From Aequorivita lipolytica (GTDB taxonomy: Bacteria; Bacteroidota; Bacteroidia; Flavobacteriales; Flavobacteriaceae), in the NCBI RefSeq assembly GCF_007997135.1, contig NZ_VORU01000002.1, positions 310,001-374,000 on the forward strand: a DNA stretch of 64,000 nucleotides, in the 5' to 3' direction. The notes below the pieces were generated by a model. That model worked only from the letters and a program-made list of their open reading frames with translations. It did not search any database and was not told the origin of the DNA. Each line of letters starts with the position of its first letter. Positions within the stretch are counted from its first letter, which is position 1. The position numbers and the translations under genes were made by a program. Positions 8,596 through 17,134 of this stretch are shown here, piece by piece.

Positions 8596-8601
8596 TTTAA
8601 A

Positions 8602-8619
8602 TGCCCGTGAAGACGGGCA
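8602..8619. repeat. small hairpin repeat (TGCCCGTgaagACGGGCA)
   Basis: A perfect 7-bp stem with a GAAG loop, seven bases from the oxidoreductase start codon, within its 5' leader. A related hairpin is at 13604-13620. Confidence 0.6.
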
Positions 8620-8700
8620 ACTGTTTAATTAAATCTATATTTTAAAAATAGGTAATGCGAAATGCTATTTGTGTTATTAAAATGATAAAGTTGATAATAA

Positions 8701-8733
8701 AAACCTGTCAGGTTTTGAAAACCTGACAGGTTT
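8701..8733. repeat. perfect 33-bp palindrome in front of mfd
   Basis: Two perfect 16-bp arms (AAACCTGTCAGGTTTT and its complement) surround one central base. This sequence type is a widespread flavobacterial intergenic repeat. The proposed -35-like TTG of mfd lies in its centre, so the hairpin overlaps the promoter. Confidence 0.9.
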
Positions 8734-8745
8734 GGATTAAATTTG
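8715..8745 (+). promoter_or_regulatory. mfd promoter
   Basis: TTG at 8715-8717, a 20-base spacer and TAAATTTG at 8738-8745 match the Bacteroidetes consensus. The -7 element ends seven bases before the mfd ATG, so the message would have little or no leader. Confidence 0.65.
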
Positions 8746-8752
8746 CCGCTCA

Positions 8753-11700
8753 ATGAGCAAAACCCTCGTTAATTCACTTTATTCAAAGTCTTCGCAAACA
8801 CGAAAACTGGGGGATACTATTGCCCAATCCCAACAAAATATATTCGTTTCAGGTCTTGTCGGTTCTTCGCTATCACTAGTTTTGGCGGAGGTTTTTGGTA
8901 CTTCGGAATTGCCTTTTCTTTTAATTTTTAATGACAAAGAAGAAGCTGCTTATCACTTAAATGATTTGGAAAATCTGTTGGGTGACCAAAATGTGCTTTT
9001 CTATCCAGGAAGCTATCGGCGTCCATACCAAATTGAAGAAACCGACAACGCCAATGTTTTATTGCGAAGCGAAGTGTTGAACAGAATTAATTCCCGGAAA
9101 AAACCAGCGCTGATAGTTACCTATCCCGAAGCGCTTTTTGAAAAAGTGGTGACGCGAAAGGAACTGGAACGAAACACATTAAAAATTGCAGTAAACGACC
9201 AACTTTCTATAGATTTTGTAAACGAAGTTTTGTTTGAATATAATTTCAAACGTACCGATTTTGTAACCGAACCTGGCGAGTTTTCTGTTCGCGGAGGAAT
9301 TTTAGACGTCTTCAGTTTCAGTAATGACGAACCGTACCGAATCGAGTTTTTTGGAAATGAAGTTGACAGCATTCGAACCTTTGATGTAGAAACGCAGCTT
9401 TCTTTGGAGCAAGTGAAAAAAGTTTCCATCATTCCGAATGTAGAAAACAAAATGATTGATGAAAATCGCGAAAGTTTTCTGAAATACATCGCTTCAAAAA
9501 CAGTAGTTTTTCTGAAAAACGAAGAACTTTTCAGCAGTGCCATCGACAATCTTTTCAAAAAAGCGATCGAAGCTTTTAACGCAATCGATTCAGAGATAAA
9601 ACGTGCGAAACCTTCAGAATTGTTCTGTACTTCAGAATTGTTGAAAGAGCAACTTTCTGAATTTACAACGGTACATCTTAAAAATAGTTCGGTTTCAGAT
9701 TCAGATTCAATTTCATTCCACACAAAACCACAGCCTTCATTCAATAAACAATTTAATCTGTTGATTGAAAATTTGAATGAAAACACTGAGAAAGGATATA
9801 AAAACTATATTTTCTGCAGCAGTGAGCAACAAGCAAAACGTTTCCACGATATTTTTGAAGATGCACAACAAAATGTGGAGCAGTTTGAAACCATTGTCTT
9901 CCCGTTGTTTCAAGGTTTTATCGATGACGATTTAAAACTTGTATGTTATACCGACCATCAAATTTTTGAACGCTACCATAAATTTCAGCTTAAAAACGGC
10001 TACGCCAAAAAACAAGCAATTACATTAAAGGAAATTACAAATCTGGAAGTGGGCGATTACGTAACGCACATTGACCACGGAATTGGGAAATTTGGTGGTT
10101 TGCAAAAAATTGATGTGGAAGGAAAAATGCAGGAAGCCATCAAACTTTTTTATGGCGACCGCGATATTTTGTATCTCAGTATTCACAGCCTTCACAAGAT
10201 TTCAAAGTTTAATGGAAAAGACGGAAAAGAGCCAAAAATCTACAAATTAGGTAGCGATGCGTGGAAAAAACTGAAGCAAAAAACCAAAACACGCGTAAAG
10301 GAGATTGCTTTCAACTTAATTGAATTATATGCCAAACGCCGCACATTAAAAGGTTTTGCTTTTGATCCGGACAGTTATTTGCAAGCCGAATTGGAATCTT
10401 CCTTTATTTATGAAGACACGCCTGACCAAAGCACAGCGACGGAAGACGTAAAAAAAGATATGGAAAACGAACGTCCAATGGATCGTTTGGTTTGCGGAGA
10501 CGTTGGTTTCGGAAAAACGGAAGTCGCCATTCGCGCGGCTTTTAAAGCTGTTGATAATGGAAAACAAGTCGCCATTTTGGTGCCTACAACCATTTTGGCT
10601 TTTCAGCATTTTAAAACGTTTACGGAACGACTTTCTGAAATGCCCGTGAAGGTTGATTATTTGAATCGTTTCAGAACAGCAAAAGAACGAAAAGTTGTTC
10701 TCGATGGCTTGAAAGATGGAAGATTGGATATTGTTATCGGTACACATCAATTGGTCAGCAAATCGGTTGAATTCAAGGATTTGGGTCTTTTAATTATTGA
10801 CGAAGAACAAAAATTTGGGGTAGGCGTAAAAGATAAATTGAAAACCATAAAAGAAAATGTGGATACGCTGACCTTGACAGCAACGCCAATTCCGCGTACG
10901 TTGCAGTTCAGTTTGATGGCCGCGCGCGATCTTTCGGTAATCACTACTCCGCCACCCAACCGTTATCCTGTGGAAACCCACGTGATACGTTTTGGGGAAG
11001 AAAGCATTCGCGATGCCGTTCGCTATGAAATTACGCGTGGCGGGCAGGTTTTCTTCGTTCACAACCGGATTGAAAACATTAAAGAAGTAGCGGGATTGAT
11101 ACAACGTTTGGTGCCAGATGCGAAAATCGGGATCGGCCACGGGCAGATGGACGGTAAAAAACTGGAAGATTTAATGCTTCGGTTTATGAATAATGAATTT
11201 GATGTTCTTGTTTCCACAACCATTATTGAAAGTGGGTTGGACGTGCCTAATGCCAATACCATTTTCATCAACAACGCAAACAATTTCGGACTTTCAGATT
11301 TGCACCAAATGCGCGGCCGTGTAGGGCGTAGCAATAAAAAAGCTTTCTGTTATTTTATCACTCCAGAATATTCCGCGATGACGGACGAAGCGCGAAAACG
11401 TATCACTGCCTTGGAACAGTTTTCAGAATTGGGAAGTGGAATCAACATTGCAATGAAAGATTTGGAAATCCGTGGTGCTGGTGATTTGCTTGGCGGTGAA
11501 CAAAGCGGATTCATCAACGAGATTGGTTTTGAAACCTATCAAAAAATTCTTGCCGAAGCGATCGATGAATTGAAAGATAAAGAGTTCAAAAATCTATACG
11601 AAGAAACCGAAGGACCGAAGAAAAATTTCGTAAAAGAGATGACAATCGATACAGATTTCGAACTTCTTTTTCCAGATGATTATGTAAACAACATCACTGA

Positions 11701-12094
11701 AAGACTCAATCTTTATACAAAATTGAATGAGCTGAAAAACGAAGCCGAACTTCAAAAATTTGAAAAGGAACTTTTGGATCGTTTTGGAGAATTGCCTAAC
11801 CAAGCGGAAGATTTACTGAATAGCGTTCGTATAAAGAGAATTGCAATTTCAATGGGACTTGAAAGAGTAGTTATGAAACAGAAAAAGCTTGTTGGTTATT
11901 TTGTGGCAGATCAATTGAGCGCTTTTTACCAAAGTGAATCGTTTTCCAAAGTGCTTCAATACGTACAAAGCCATCCCCAAAAAGTGACAATGAAGGAAAA
12001 ACAGACCCGCAACGGATTGCGATTGTTGTTGACTTTTGAGGGGATTTCTTCAGTAGATAAGGCACTTCGGGCTTTGGAGCCGTTTTCGAATTAA
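8753..12094 (+). CDS. mfd: transcription-repair coupling factor Mfd
   Basis: At 1113 residues this is close to the usual Mfd length. It releases RNA polymerase stalled at lesions and recruits the UvrAB excision machinery. In order: an N-terminal UvrB-like region (about 1-340), the RNA-polymerase-interacting region with GDYVTHIDHGIGKFGGL (about 430-500), a RecG-like translocase with Walker A GDVGFGKT (about 581-588), DEEQ near 682 and TATPIPRT, the motif VI block QMRGRVGRS, and the C-terminal UvrA-binding TRCF domain. It is a single gene with its own promoter in a palindrome. Nothing appears truncated. Confidence 0.97.
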   Translation: MSKTLVNSLYSKSSQTRKLGDTIAQSQQNIFVSGLVGSSLSLVLAEVFGTSELPFLLIFNDKEEAAYHLNDLENLLGDQNVLFYPGSYRRPYQIEETDNANVLLRSEVLNRINSRKKPALIVTYPEALFEKVVTRKELERNTLKIAVNDQLSIDFVNEVLFEYNFKRTDFVTEPGEFSVRGGILDVFSFSNDEPYRIEFFGNEVDSIRTFDVETQLSLEQVKKVSIIPNVENKMIDENRESFLKYIASKTVVFLKNEELFSSAIDNLFKKAIEAFNAIDSEIKRAKPSELFCTSELLKEQLSEFTTVHLKNSSVSDSDSISFHTKPQPSFNKQFNLLIENLNENTEKGYKNYIFCSSEQQAKRFHDIFEDAQQNVEQFETIVFPLFQGFIDDDLKLVCYTDHQIFERYHKFQLKNGYAKKQAITLKEITNLEVGDYVTHIDHGIGKFGGLQKIDVEGKMQEAIKLFYGDRDILYLSIHSLHKISKFNGKDGKEPKIYKLGSDAWKKLKQKTKTRVKEIAFNLIELYAKRRTLKGFAFDPDSYLQAELESSFIYEDTPDQSTATEDVKKDMENERPMDRLVCGDVGFGKTEVAIRAAFKAVDNGKQVAILVPTTILAFQHFKTFTERLSEMPVKVDYLNRFRTAKERKVVLDGLKDGRLDIVIGTHQLVSKSVEFKDLGLLIIDEEQKFGVGVKDKLKTIKENVDTLTLTATPIPRTLQFSLMAARDLSVITTPPPNRYPVETHVIRFGEESIRDAVRYEITRGGQVFFVHNRIENIKEVAGLIQRLVPDAKIGIGHGQMDGKKLEDLMLRFMNNEFDVLVSTTIIESGLDVPNANTIFINNANNFGLSDLHQMRGRVGRSNKKAFCYFITPEYSAMTDEARKRITALEQFSELGSGINIAMKDLEIRGAGDLLGGEQSGFINEIGFETYQKILAEAIDELKDKEFKNLYEETEGPKKNFVKEMTIDTDFELLFPDDYVNNITERLNLYTKLNELKNEAELQKFEKELLDRFGELPNQAEDLLNSVRIKRIAISMGLERVVMKQKKLVGYFVADQLSAFYQSESFSKVLQYVQSHPQKVTMKEKQTRNGLRLLLTFEGISSVDKALRALEPFSN

Positions 12095-12112
12095 AAAAAC
12101 CATTTCATTTCG

Positions 12113-12120
12113 TATATTTG
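12113..12120 (+). promoter_or_regulatory. -7 element (TATATTTG) of the toxin-antitoxin pair
   Basis: A consensus -7 element only four bases before the antitoxin ATG. No good TTG is seen at the expected distance, so confidence is moderate. The transcript would be essentially leaderless. Confidence 0.45.
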
Positions 12121-12124
12121 GTTT

Positions 12125-12364
12125 ATGGCCACAACAAATTATACAGTTGAACAACTTGCCCAAGCTTTTCAAGAATTGAGTATTTCTGAAAGAACGAAGC
12201 TAGCGGCACTTCTGCCAGAAAAATGGTTTGAAGATTCAAATGAACTGACTGAAATTCAGAAACAGGCTTTGGATTTTGCTTCGGAAAAGGAGAATGATGG
12301 AAGAGCGGTTTTTCATACTTGGGAAGAAGTAGAAAATTATGTGAAGCACAGACCCAATGAGTAA
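12125..12364 (+). CDS. putative antitoxin of a RelE/ParE-type module
   Basis: This small acidic protein of 79 residues resembles addiction-module component proteins: an N-terminal helix pair (EQLAQAFQELSISERTKLAA) and an acidic, tryptophan-containing C-terminal segment (FHTWEEVENYV) of the kind that wraps a ParE/RelE toxin. Its last eight bases (ATGAGTAA) overlap the start of the toxin gene, the arrangement expected for translational coupling of a toxin-antitoxin pair. Autorepression with the toxin is likely but no clear operator is visible. Confidence 0.7.
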   Translation: MATTNYTVEQLAQAFQELSISERTKLAALLPEKWFEDSNELTEIQKQALDFASEKENDGRAVFHTWEEVENYVKHRPNE

Positions 12365-12662
12365 CTATCGAATTTCGATAGAAGAAGATGCTAAGTTCGA
12401 CATCGCGGAGGGATACGATTGGTATTCAAAAATTTCAGAAAAAGTAAGTGATTCCTTTCTAGTACAAATAAAGAAAACGATTGAGTATTTAGAGCAAGAT
12501 CCCTTTCTATTTCAATTAATTTATAAAAACTATCGTCAAGTTCCAGTTAAAAAATTTCCTTTCGTAATTATTTATAAAGTTGAAACCCAAAGTGTAAAAA
12601 TCTATAGAGTTTTCCCAACAAAAATGGATCCTTCAAGTAAATTCAAAATTCTTAGAAATTGA
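12357..12662 (+). CDS. RelE/ParE family toxin
   Basis: The 101-residue protein has the ParE/RelE fold pattern: an early strand (YRISIEEDAKFDI), two helices with the EGYDWYSKISEKVSDSFL block, then VKKFPFVIIYKV and a final strand with YRVFPTKMDP. Members either poison gyrase (ParE) or cleave mRNA (RelE). The sequence alone does not decide which, although the FPFVIIYKV block is nearer to ParE-like plasmid-stabilisation proteins. It starts inside the antitoxin gene by an 8-bp overlap. Confidence 0.8.
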   Translation: MSNYRISIEEDAKFDIAEGYDWYSKISEKVSDSFLVQIKKTIEYLEQDPFLFQLIYKNYRQVPVKKFPFVIIYKVETQSVKIYRVFPTKMDPSSKFKILRN

Positions 12663-12774
12663 AATTAAGCCATTAAATTCAACGAATGTCGGGCAAATGT
12701 CGGGTGAAATTCCCTTTAATAATAGTGCACTATCTTTACTTCCATCGTACTATTGCTTCATCAATTAATATAAA

Positions 12775-13587
12775 ATGAAACAACCAGAACTCGGTAGAAA
12801 AATTGTGGAACTTCGCAAAGAAAAAGGTCTTACGCAAGAAGAACTCGTGGAGCAATGTAATATAAATGTGCGAACCATCCAGCGCATTGAAGCCGGTGAA
12901 GTTACGCCGCGAAGCTTTACCCTAAAAACAATATTGAATGCTTTGGGTGAAGACTTGGAAAACTTAAAGGATTCCGATTCTTTAGTCACAGAAAATTTCA
13001 ATTTAAAGGAAGTTGGATTCTCCATTTTCTACATAAAACTGGCTTGGATTTGTGGAATCATTTATTTTCTTTCTGGCTTTGTGGAATTTGCTGTGGACTA
13101 TGCCCGATTTTATGAAAATGAACTTATAATTTCAAAAAGCGCTTACATCAGCATGAAATTTATAGTGCTCATCACTTACATTTATTTCATGTGGGGCTTT
13201 GTTCTGAGTGGTAAAATTTTCAATAATTATTTATTGAAAATCGGCGCTTTCTTTTTAATTGGCTCTACTATTTTATTTTATGGCTACGATATGGCATCCC
13301 TTTATTTTGAAGGGTTTTACACGGAATATGTCTTGGTGACCCAATCCATTTTCTGCGGAATTGGAAGCTGTATTTTTGGCTTTGCGCTGTTGCGATTGGC
13401 AAAACCAATGGGAAGCATTTCACAAATAGCGGGTGGCTTAGAAATAGCGAGTGGTGTGTTTTTTATCTTGGTTTTTATGGCGTGGTTGGGACTTATATTT
13501 TTAATCCCAGCTGTTATTTTACAAATCATTTTGCTTTATAAAATTGAGGAGTTTGTAAAAAATGAATGCTTAAAAGAAATGGCGTAG
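12775..13587 (+). CDS. XRE-family helix-turn-helix protein with C-terminal membrane domain
   Basis: Residues about 6-60 form a Cro/C1-type HTH (RKEKGLTQEELVEQCNINVR and the TIQRIEAGEV block). From about residue 80 there are five or six hydrophobic segments (for example YIKLAWICGIIYFLSGF and MKFIVLITYIYFMWGFVL). The protein would be a membrane-tethered regulator sensing an unknown signal; such HTH-membrane fusions are frequent in Flavobacteriia. A TATCTTTA promoter-like element lies at 12731-12738. The target genes are unknown. It is not clearly linked to the preceding toxin-antitoxin module. Confidence 0.75.
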   Translation: MKQPELGRKIVELRKEKGLTQEELVEQCNINVRTIQRIEAGEVTPRSFTLKTILNALGEDLENLKDSDSLVTENFNLKEVGFSIFYIKLAWICGIIYFLSGFVEFAVDYARFYENELIISKSAYISMKFIVLITYIYFMWGFVLSGKIFNNYLLKIGAFFLIGSTILFYGYDMASLYFEGFYTEYVLVTQSIFCGIGSCIFGFALLRLAKPMGSISQIAGGLEIASGVFFILVFMAWLGLIFLIPAVILQIILLYKIEEFVKNECLKEMA

Positions 13588-13603
13588 ACTTCTATGACAA
13601 GAT

Positions 13604-13620
13604 TTCCGTCTTCACGGGAA
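13604..13620. repeat. small hairpin repeat between convergent genes
   Basis: TTCCGT and ACGGGAA arms around CTTC, related to the hairpin at 8602-8619. It directly abuts the yraN-family stop codon and could serve as a weak terminator. Confidence 0.45.
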
Positions 13621-13983
13621 TTAGAAATGATAAAAAGCATTTTCGAAATGTTCCAATTTTTCCACTTTTTGGTTTTTCAAGATTGCGATAATGTCAAAAC
13701 GAACTTCAACATTTAGTTCATTTGAAACAATATATTCATTGGCTGCTTTCACTAAAAGCTTAATTTTTGCAGGTGTTACAAAACTTTGAGGATCTCCAAA
13801 AAAGTCACTGTTTCGTGTTTTCACTTCAACGATTACAACAGTGTCTTCTTCCTTTTGGGCAATAATATCGATCTCGGCTTTATCGAAATAAAAATTCCGA
13901 CGCAGGATTTTATAACCGTTGCGCAGCAAATATTGCGCAGCTATTTCTTCACCTAATTTTCCGAGTTCGTTGTGCGAGGCCAA
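13621..13983 (-). CDS. YraN family protein (UPF0102), predicted endonuclease fold
   Basis: The 120-residue protein shows the UPF0102 signature: LGEEIAAQYLLRNGYKIL at 7-24, RNFYFDKAEIDIIA with the acidic pair, then VIVEVKTRNS and a downstream PAKIKLL helix. These are the E, D and ExK positions of a Holliday-junction-resolvase-like fold. No enzymatic role is established for the family. It lies 15 bases after the LD-carboxypeptidase on the minus strand and is probably cotranscribed with it. Confidence 0.9.
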   Translation of the reverse strand: MASHNELGKLGEEIAAQYLLRNGYKILRRNFYFDKAEIDIIAQKEEDTVVIVEVKTRNSDFFGDPQSFVTPAKIKLLVKAANEYIVSNELNVEVRFDIIAILKNQKVEKLEHFENAFYHF

Positions 13984-13997
13984 TTTGATTTATTATT

Positions 13998-14930
13998 TTA
14001 GATTGCCGATTTACGATTTTTTGAACTTGAGAATTGAATATTGATAATTGAAGATTGAACATTCAATTCAACTTCCCTTCCAAAAATCAGCGCCCGATTA
14101 TCGTTGATATGTCCAGCTGGAAAACCAGAAATCACAGGATAATTGTATTCTTTTACCAAACCTACAATTATTTCCTCTGCCGTTTTTCCGAAGTAAACTT
14201 TATTGTCTTTCATTTCTGTCATTCCCCCAATAATGAGCGCTTTCAGGTTTTTAAGATAGCCGCTTCTTTTCAAATTCATCATCATTCTATCAATGTGGTA
14301 GAGTATTTCGTCAAGATCTTCAATAAACAGAATTTTACCATCGGTTTTCATTTCCGAAGCACTTCCTATCAAAGAGTAAAGCACAGAAAGATTTCCACCA
14401 ATCAAAGTTCCTTTTATAACTTGGGCTCCCGCACTTGTTGCGGGACCGCTTCCTTCAAAATTTATCGAATATTCTTCCCCAAACAAAACCTTCCGAATAG
14501 AATCTCCAGTTTCCGCAGTTTTGTTTTCAATTTCCAAACACATCTGCGCGTGCAAAGTTTCAATCCCAAAATTATGGATGTGCGAATGCAAAACCGTGAC
14601 ATCGCTGTAACCTACAATCCATTTCGGGTTTTTTTTGAATGCTGAAAAGTCTAATTTATCAATAATGCGAACCGTTCCGTAACCACCGCGGGCACACCAA
14701 ATGGCTTTGATTTTTTGGTCGTCTAGCATTTTTTGAAAATCTGCCGCGCGCAAATCATCGCTTCCCGCAAATTGGTTTTCTTCGGCTCCGATGGTTTTTC
14801 CCAAAATGGCTTTCAAACCCCAACTTTCAAGTAATTGAAGCGCAGGGTTTAATTCCTCTTTTGAAATTTTCCGTGCGGTGGAAACAATGGCTACTGTATC
14901 ACCTTTCTGAAGTCTGTTTGGAGTAATCAT
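13998..14930 (-). CDS. S66 family LD-carboxypeptidase (murein tetrapeptide carboxypeptidase)
   Basis: About 310 residues with the S66 landmarks CARGGYGTVRIIDKLDF and GYSDVT (nucleophile region), LFIEDLDE, and a C-terminal GHINDNRALIFGREV with the catalytic His. The enzyme trims the terminal D-Ala from tetrapeptides during peptidoglycan recycling in the cytoplasm. An upstream in-frame ATG at 14948 would add six residues (MVLNRF); the second Met, MITPNRLQKGD, matches the usual family start, so 14930 is chosen. It diverges from metG, sharing a 62-bp intergenic region. Confidence 0.87.
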   Translation of the reverse strand: MITPNRLQKGDTVAIVSTARKISKEELNPALQLLESWGLKAILGKTIGAEENQFAGSDDLRAADFQKMLDDQKIKAIWCARGGYGTVRIIDKLDFSAFKKNPKWIVGYSDVTVLHSHIHNFGIETLHAQMCLEIENKTAETGDSIRKVLFGEEYSINFEGSGPATSAGAQVIKGTLIGGNLSVLYSLIGSASEMKTDGKILFIEDLDEILYHIDRMMMNLKRSGYLKNLKALIIGGMTEMKDNKVYFGKTAEEIIVGLVKEYNYPVISGFPAGHINDNRALIFGREVELNVQSSIINIQFSSSKNRKSAI

Positions 14931-14966
14931 GAATCTATTTAAAACCACAAATTACTACATTTATAT

Positions 14967-14974
14967 GTACTTTT
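14967..14974 (+). promoter_or_regulatory. -7 element (TACTTTTG) for metG
   Basis: A TAnnTTTG match 18 bases before the metG ATG, in the divergent metG / LD-carboxypeptidase intergenic region. Confidence 0.5.
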
Positions 14975-14992
14975 GTCATCTCAAAAAAAATT

Positions 14993-17089
14993 ATGGATCA
15001 AAACCCAAACAGGTACACAATTACCGCGGCATTACCATATACCAACGGTCCCGTTCACATTGGCCATTTGGCGGGCGTTTACGTTCCGGCAGATATTTAT
15101 GCACGTTTTCAAAGGCTTCAAAATAAAGACGTAGCCTTTATCTGCGGCAGTGATGAACACGGAGTGCCAATTACCATAAAAGCAAAAAAGGAAGGCATCA
15201 CACCACAGCAAGTGGTTGATAAATACCACACCATTATCAAAAAAAGTTTCGCAGATTTTGGAATTTCGTTTGATAATTATTCGCGCACTTCCGCGGAAAT
15301 CCATCATAAAACCGCTTCTGAATTTTTCAAAAAATTATACGAAGAAGATAAATTTATTGAAGAAGTAACCGAGCAATTATACGACGAAGAAGCCAACCAA
15401 TTTTTGGCAGACCGATTTGTAGTTGGCACTTGCCCAAAATGTGGTTTCGAGGAAAGTTACGGCGACCAATGCGAAAACTGCGGCACCAGTCACAACGCTA
15501 CTGATTTGATAAATCCGAAAAGCGCCATTTCTGGGAATAAGCCTATTTTGAAAGAAACAAAACACTGGTTTTTACCTTTAAATGAATACGAAGATTTCTT
15601 AAAACAATGGATTCTAGTTGATCATAAAAAAGATTGGAAAACCAATGTATATGGTCAATGCAAAAGCTGGATTGATGATGGTTTGCGTCCGCGTGCAGTA
15701 ACCCGCGATTTGGATTGGGGAATTCCCGTGCCAGTCAAAGGAGCCAACGGAAAAGTGCTTTACGTTTGGTTTGATGCGCCTATCGGCTATATTTCTTCAA
15801 CAAAGGAATGGGCAGAAAGGGAAGGCAAAAATTGGGAAGATTATTGGAAAGACGAAAACACAAAACTACTTCATTTTATTGGCAAAGACAACATTGTTTT
15901 CCATTGTATTATATTTCCTGCAATGTTGAAAGCTGAAGGAAGCTACATTCTTCCAGAGAACGTTCCCGCAAATGAATTTTTAAATCTTGAGGGAAACAAA
16001 ATTTCAACCAGTAAAAACTGGGCAGTTTGGTTGCACGAATATTTGGAGGATTTTCCAAACCAGCAGGATGTATTGCGTTATACTTTAACCGCAAACGCTC
16101 CAGAAACGAAGGACAACGATTTTACCTGGGCAGATTTTCAAGCCCGAAATAATAATGAATTGGTTGCCATTTTCGGAAATTTCATTAACCGCGTGATGGT
16201 TTTAACCGATAAATATTATGACGGAATCGTGCCGCAACCCGCAACTTTTTCAGAAATAGACGAGCAGACTTTAAGCGAATTGAAAGCCTATCCCGCAGTA
16301 ATTGCAAGTTCGTTGGAACGTTACCGTTTCCGCGAAGCACAGGGCGAGTTGATGAACGTTGCACGCCTCGGGAACAAATATTTGGCGGATGAAGAGCCTT
16401 GGAAAACTATCAAAACCGACGAAGAACGCACCAAAACGGTAATGTATGTTGCGTTGCAGATTGCTTCCGCTTTGGCTGTTTTGAGTGAACCGTTTTTGCC
16501 TTTTACTTCAGAAAAATTAAAGAAAATGCTCAATGTCCGGTCGAGCGCAGTCGAGACCTCTTTGAAATGGAACGACGTTTCTTCCAAATCAGAATTACTG
16601 AAATCCGGCCACAAAGTAAACAAAGCCGAATTGCTTTTTAGTAAGGTTGAGGATGAACAAATTGAAGAACAATTAGAGAAATTACAAAAGACTAAAATGG
16701 AGAATACAGAAAATAAGGAAAATAGCGAAGAGACTGCTTCGGCTGTCGCCCCGCAGAAAGAAACCATTCAATACGACGATTTCGCAAAACTCGATATACG
16801 CGTTGGGACAATAATTGAAGCAGAAAAAATGCCCAAAGCAGATAAACTTTTGGTTTTAAAAATTGATACAGGAATTGACGTTCGAACCATAGTTTCCGGC
16901 ATCGCCCAAAGTTTTGAACCTGAAGAAATCGTAGGCAAAAAAGTTACTGTTTTGGTAAATCTTGCACCGCGAGCGCTTCGTGGGGTTGAAAGTCAAGGAA
17001 TGATTTTGATGACTGAAAATGCTGAGGGGAAACTTGTTTTTGTGAATCCTGGAGAGGAAGGGGTTGAGAATGGGGCTACTATTAATTAA
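14993..17089 (+). CDS. metG: methionyl-tRNA synthetase with C-terminal tRNA-binding domain
   Basis: The 698-residue enzyme charges initiator and elongator tRNA-Met. It has HIGH at 22-25, a zinc knuckle CPKC...CENC near 146-162, the KMSKS-equivalent KISTS near 335-339, an anticodon-binding helical domain, and a C-terminal EMAP/Trbp111 domain (about 590-698, with [20 protein letters not shown]). Residues about 514-523 ([10 protein letters not shown]) are encoded by a GAGCGCAGTCGA-type repeat inserted in frame, in the linker region before the EMAP domain, where it is probably tolerated. Confidence 0.97.
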   Translation: MDQNPNRYTITAALPYTNGPVHIGHLAGVYVPADIYARFQRLQNKDVAFICGSDEHGVPITIKAKKEGITPQQVVDKYHTIIKKSFADFGISFDNYSRTSAEIHHKTASEFFKKLYEEDKFIEEVTEQLYDEEANQFLADRFVVGTCPKCGFEESYGDQCENCGTSHNATDLINPKSAISGNKPILKETKHWFLPLNEYEDFLKQWILVDHKKDWKTNVYGQCKSWIDDGLRPRAVTRDLDWGIPVPVKGANGKVLYVWFDAPIGYISSTKEWAEREGKNWEDYWKDENTKLLHFIGKDNIVFHCIIFPAMLKAEGSYILPENVPANEFLNLEGNKISTSKNWAVWLHEYLEDFPNQQDVLRYTLTANAPETKDNDFTWADFQARNNNELVAIFGNFINRVMVLTDKYYDGIVPQPATFSEIDEQTLSELKAYPAVIASSLERYRFREAQGELMNVARLGNKYLADEEPWKTIKTDEERTKTVMYVALQIASALAVLSEPFLPFTSEKLKKMLNVRSSAVETSLKWNDVSSKSELLKSGHKVNKAELLFSKVEDEQIEEQLEKLQKTKMENTENKENSEETASAVAPQKETIQYDDFAKLDIRVGTIIEAEKMPKADKLLVLKIDTGIDVRTIVSGIAQSFEPEEIVGKKVTVLVNLAPRALRGVESQGMILMTENAEGKLVFVNPGEEGVENGATIN
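16534..16560 (+). repeat. GAGCGCAGTCGA-family repeat inside metG
   Basis: TGTCCGGTCGAGCGCAGTCG followed by AGACC; same family as 2589-2615 and 32802-32871. It is translated in frame as part of the metG linker. Confidence 0.75.
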
Positions 17090-17134
17090 TTTGAAATTCT
17101 TCTAATATTTCTCAAATTCTCAAATTCTCAATCT

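Noticed and set aside
9121-9786. 221-residue ORF opposite mfd
   Set aside because: Antisense shadow of a strongly conserved coding region; Ser/Phe-rich composition typical of reverse-frame reading.
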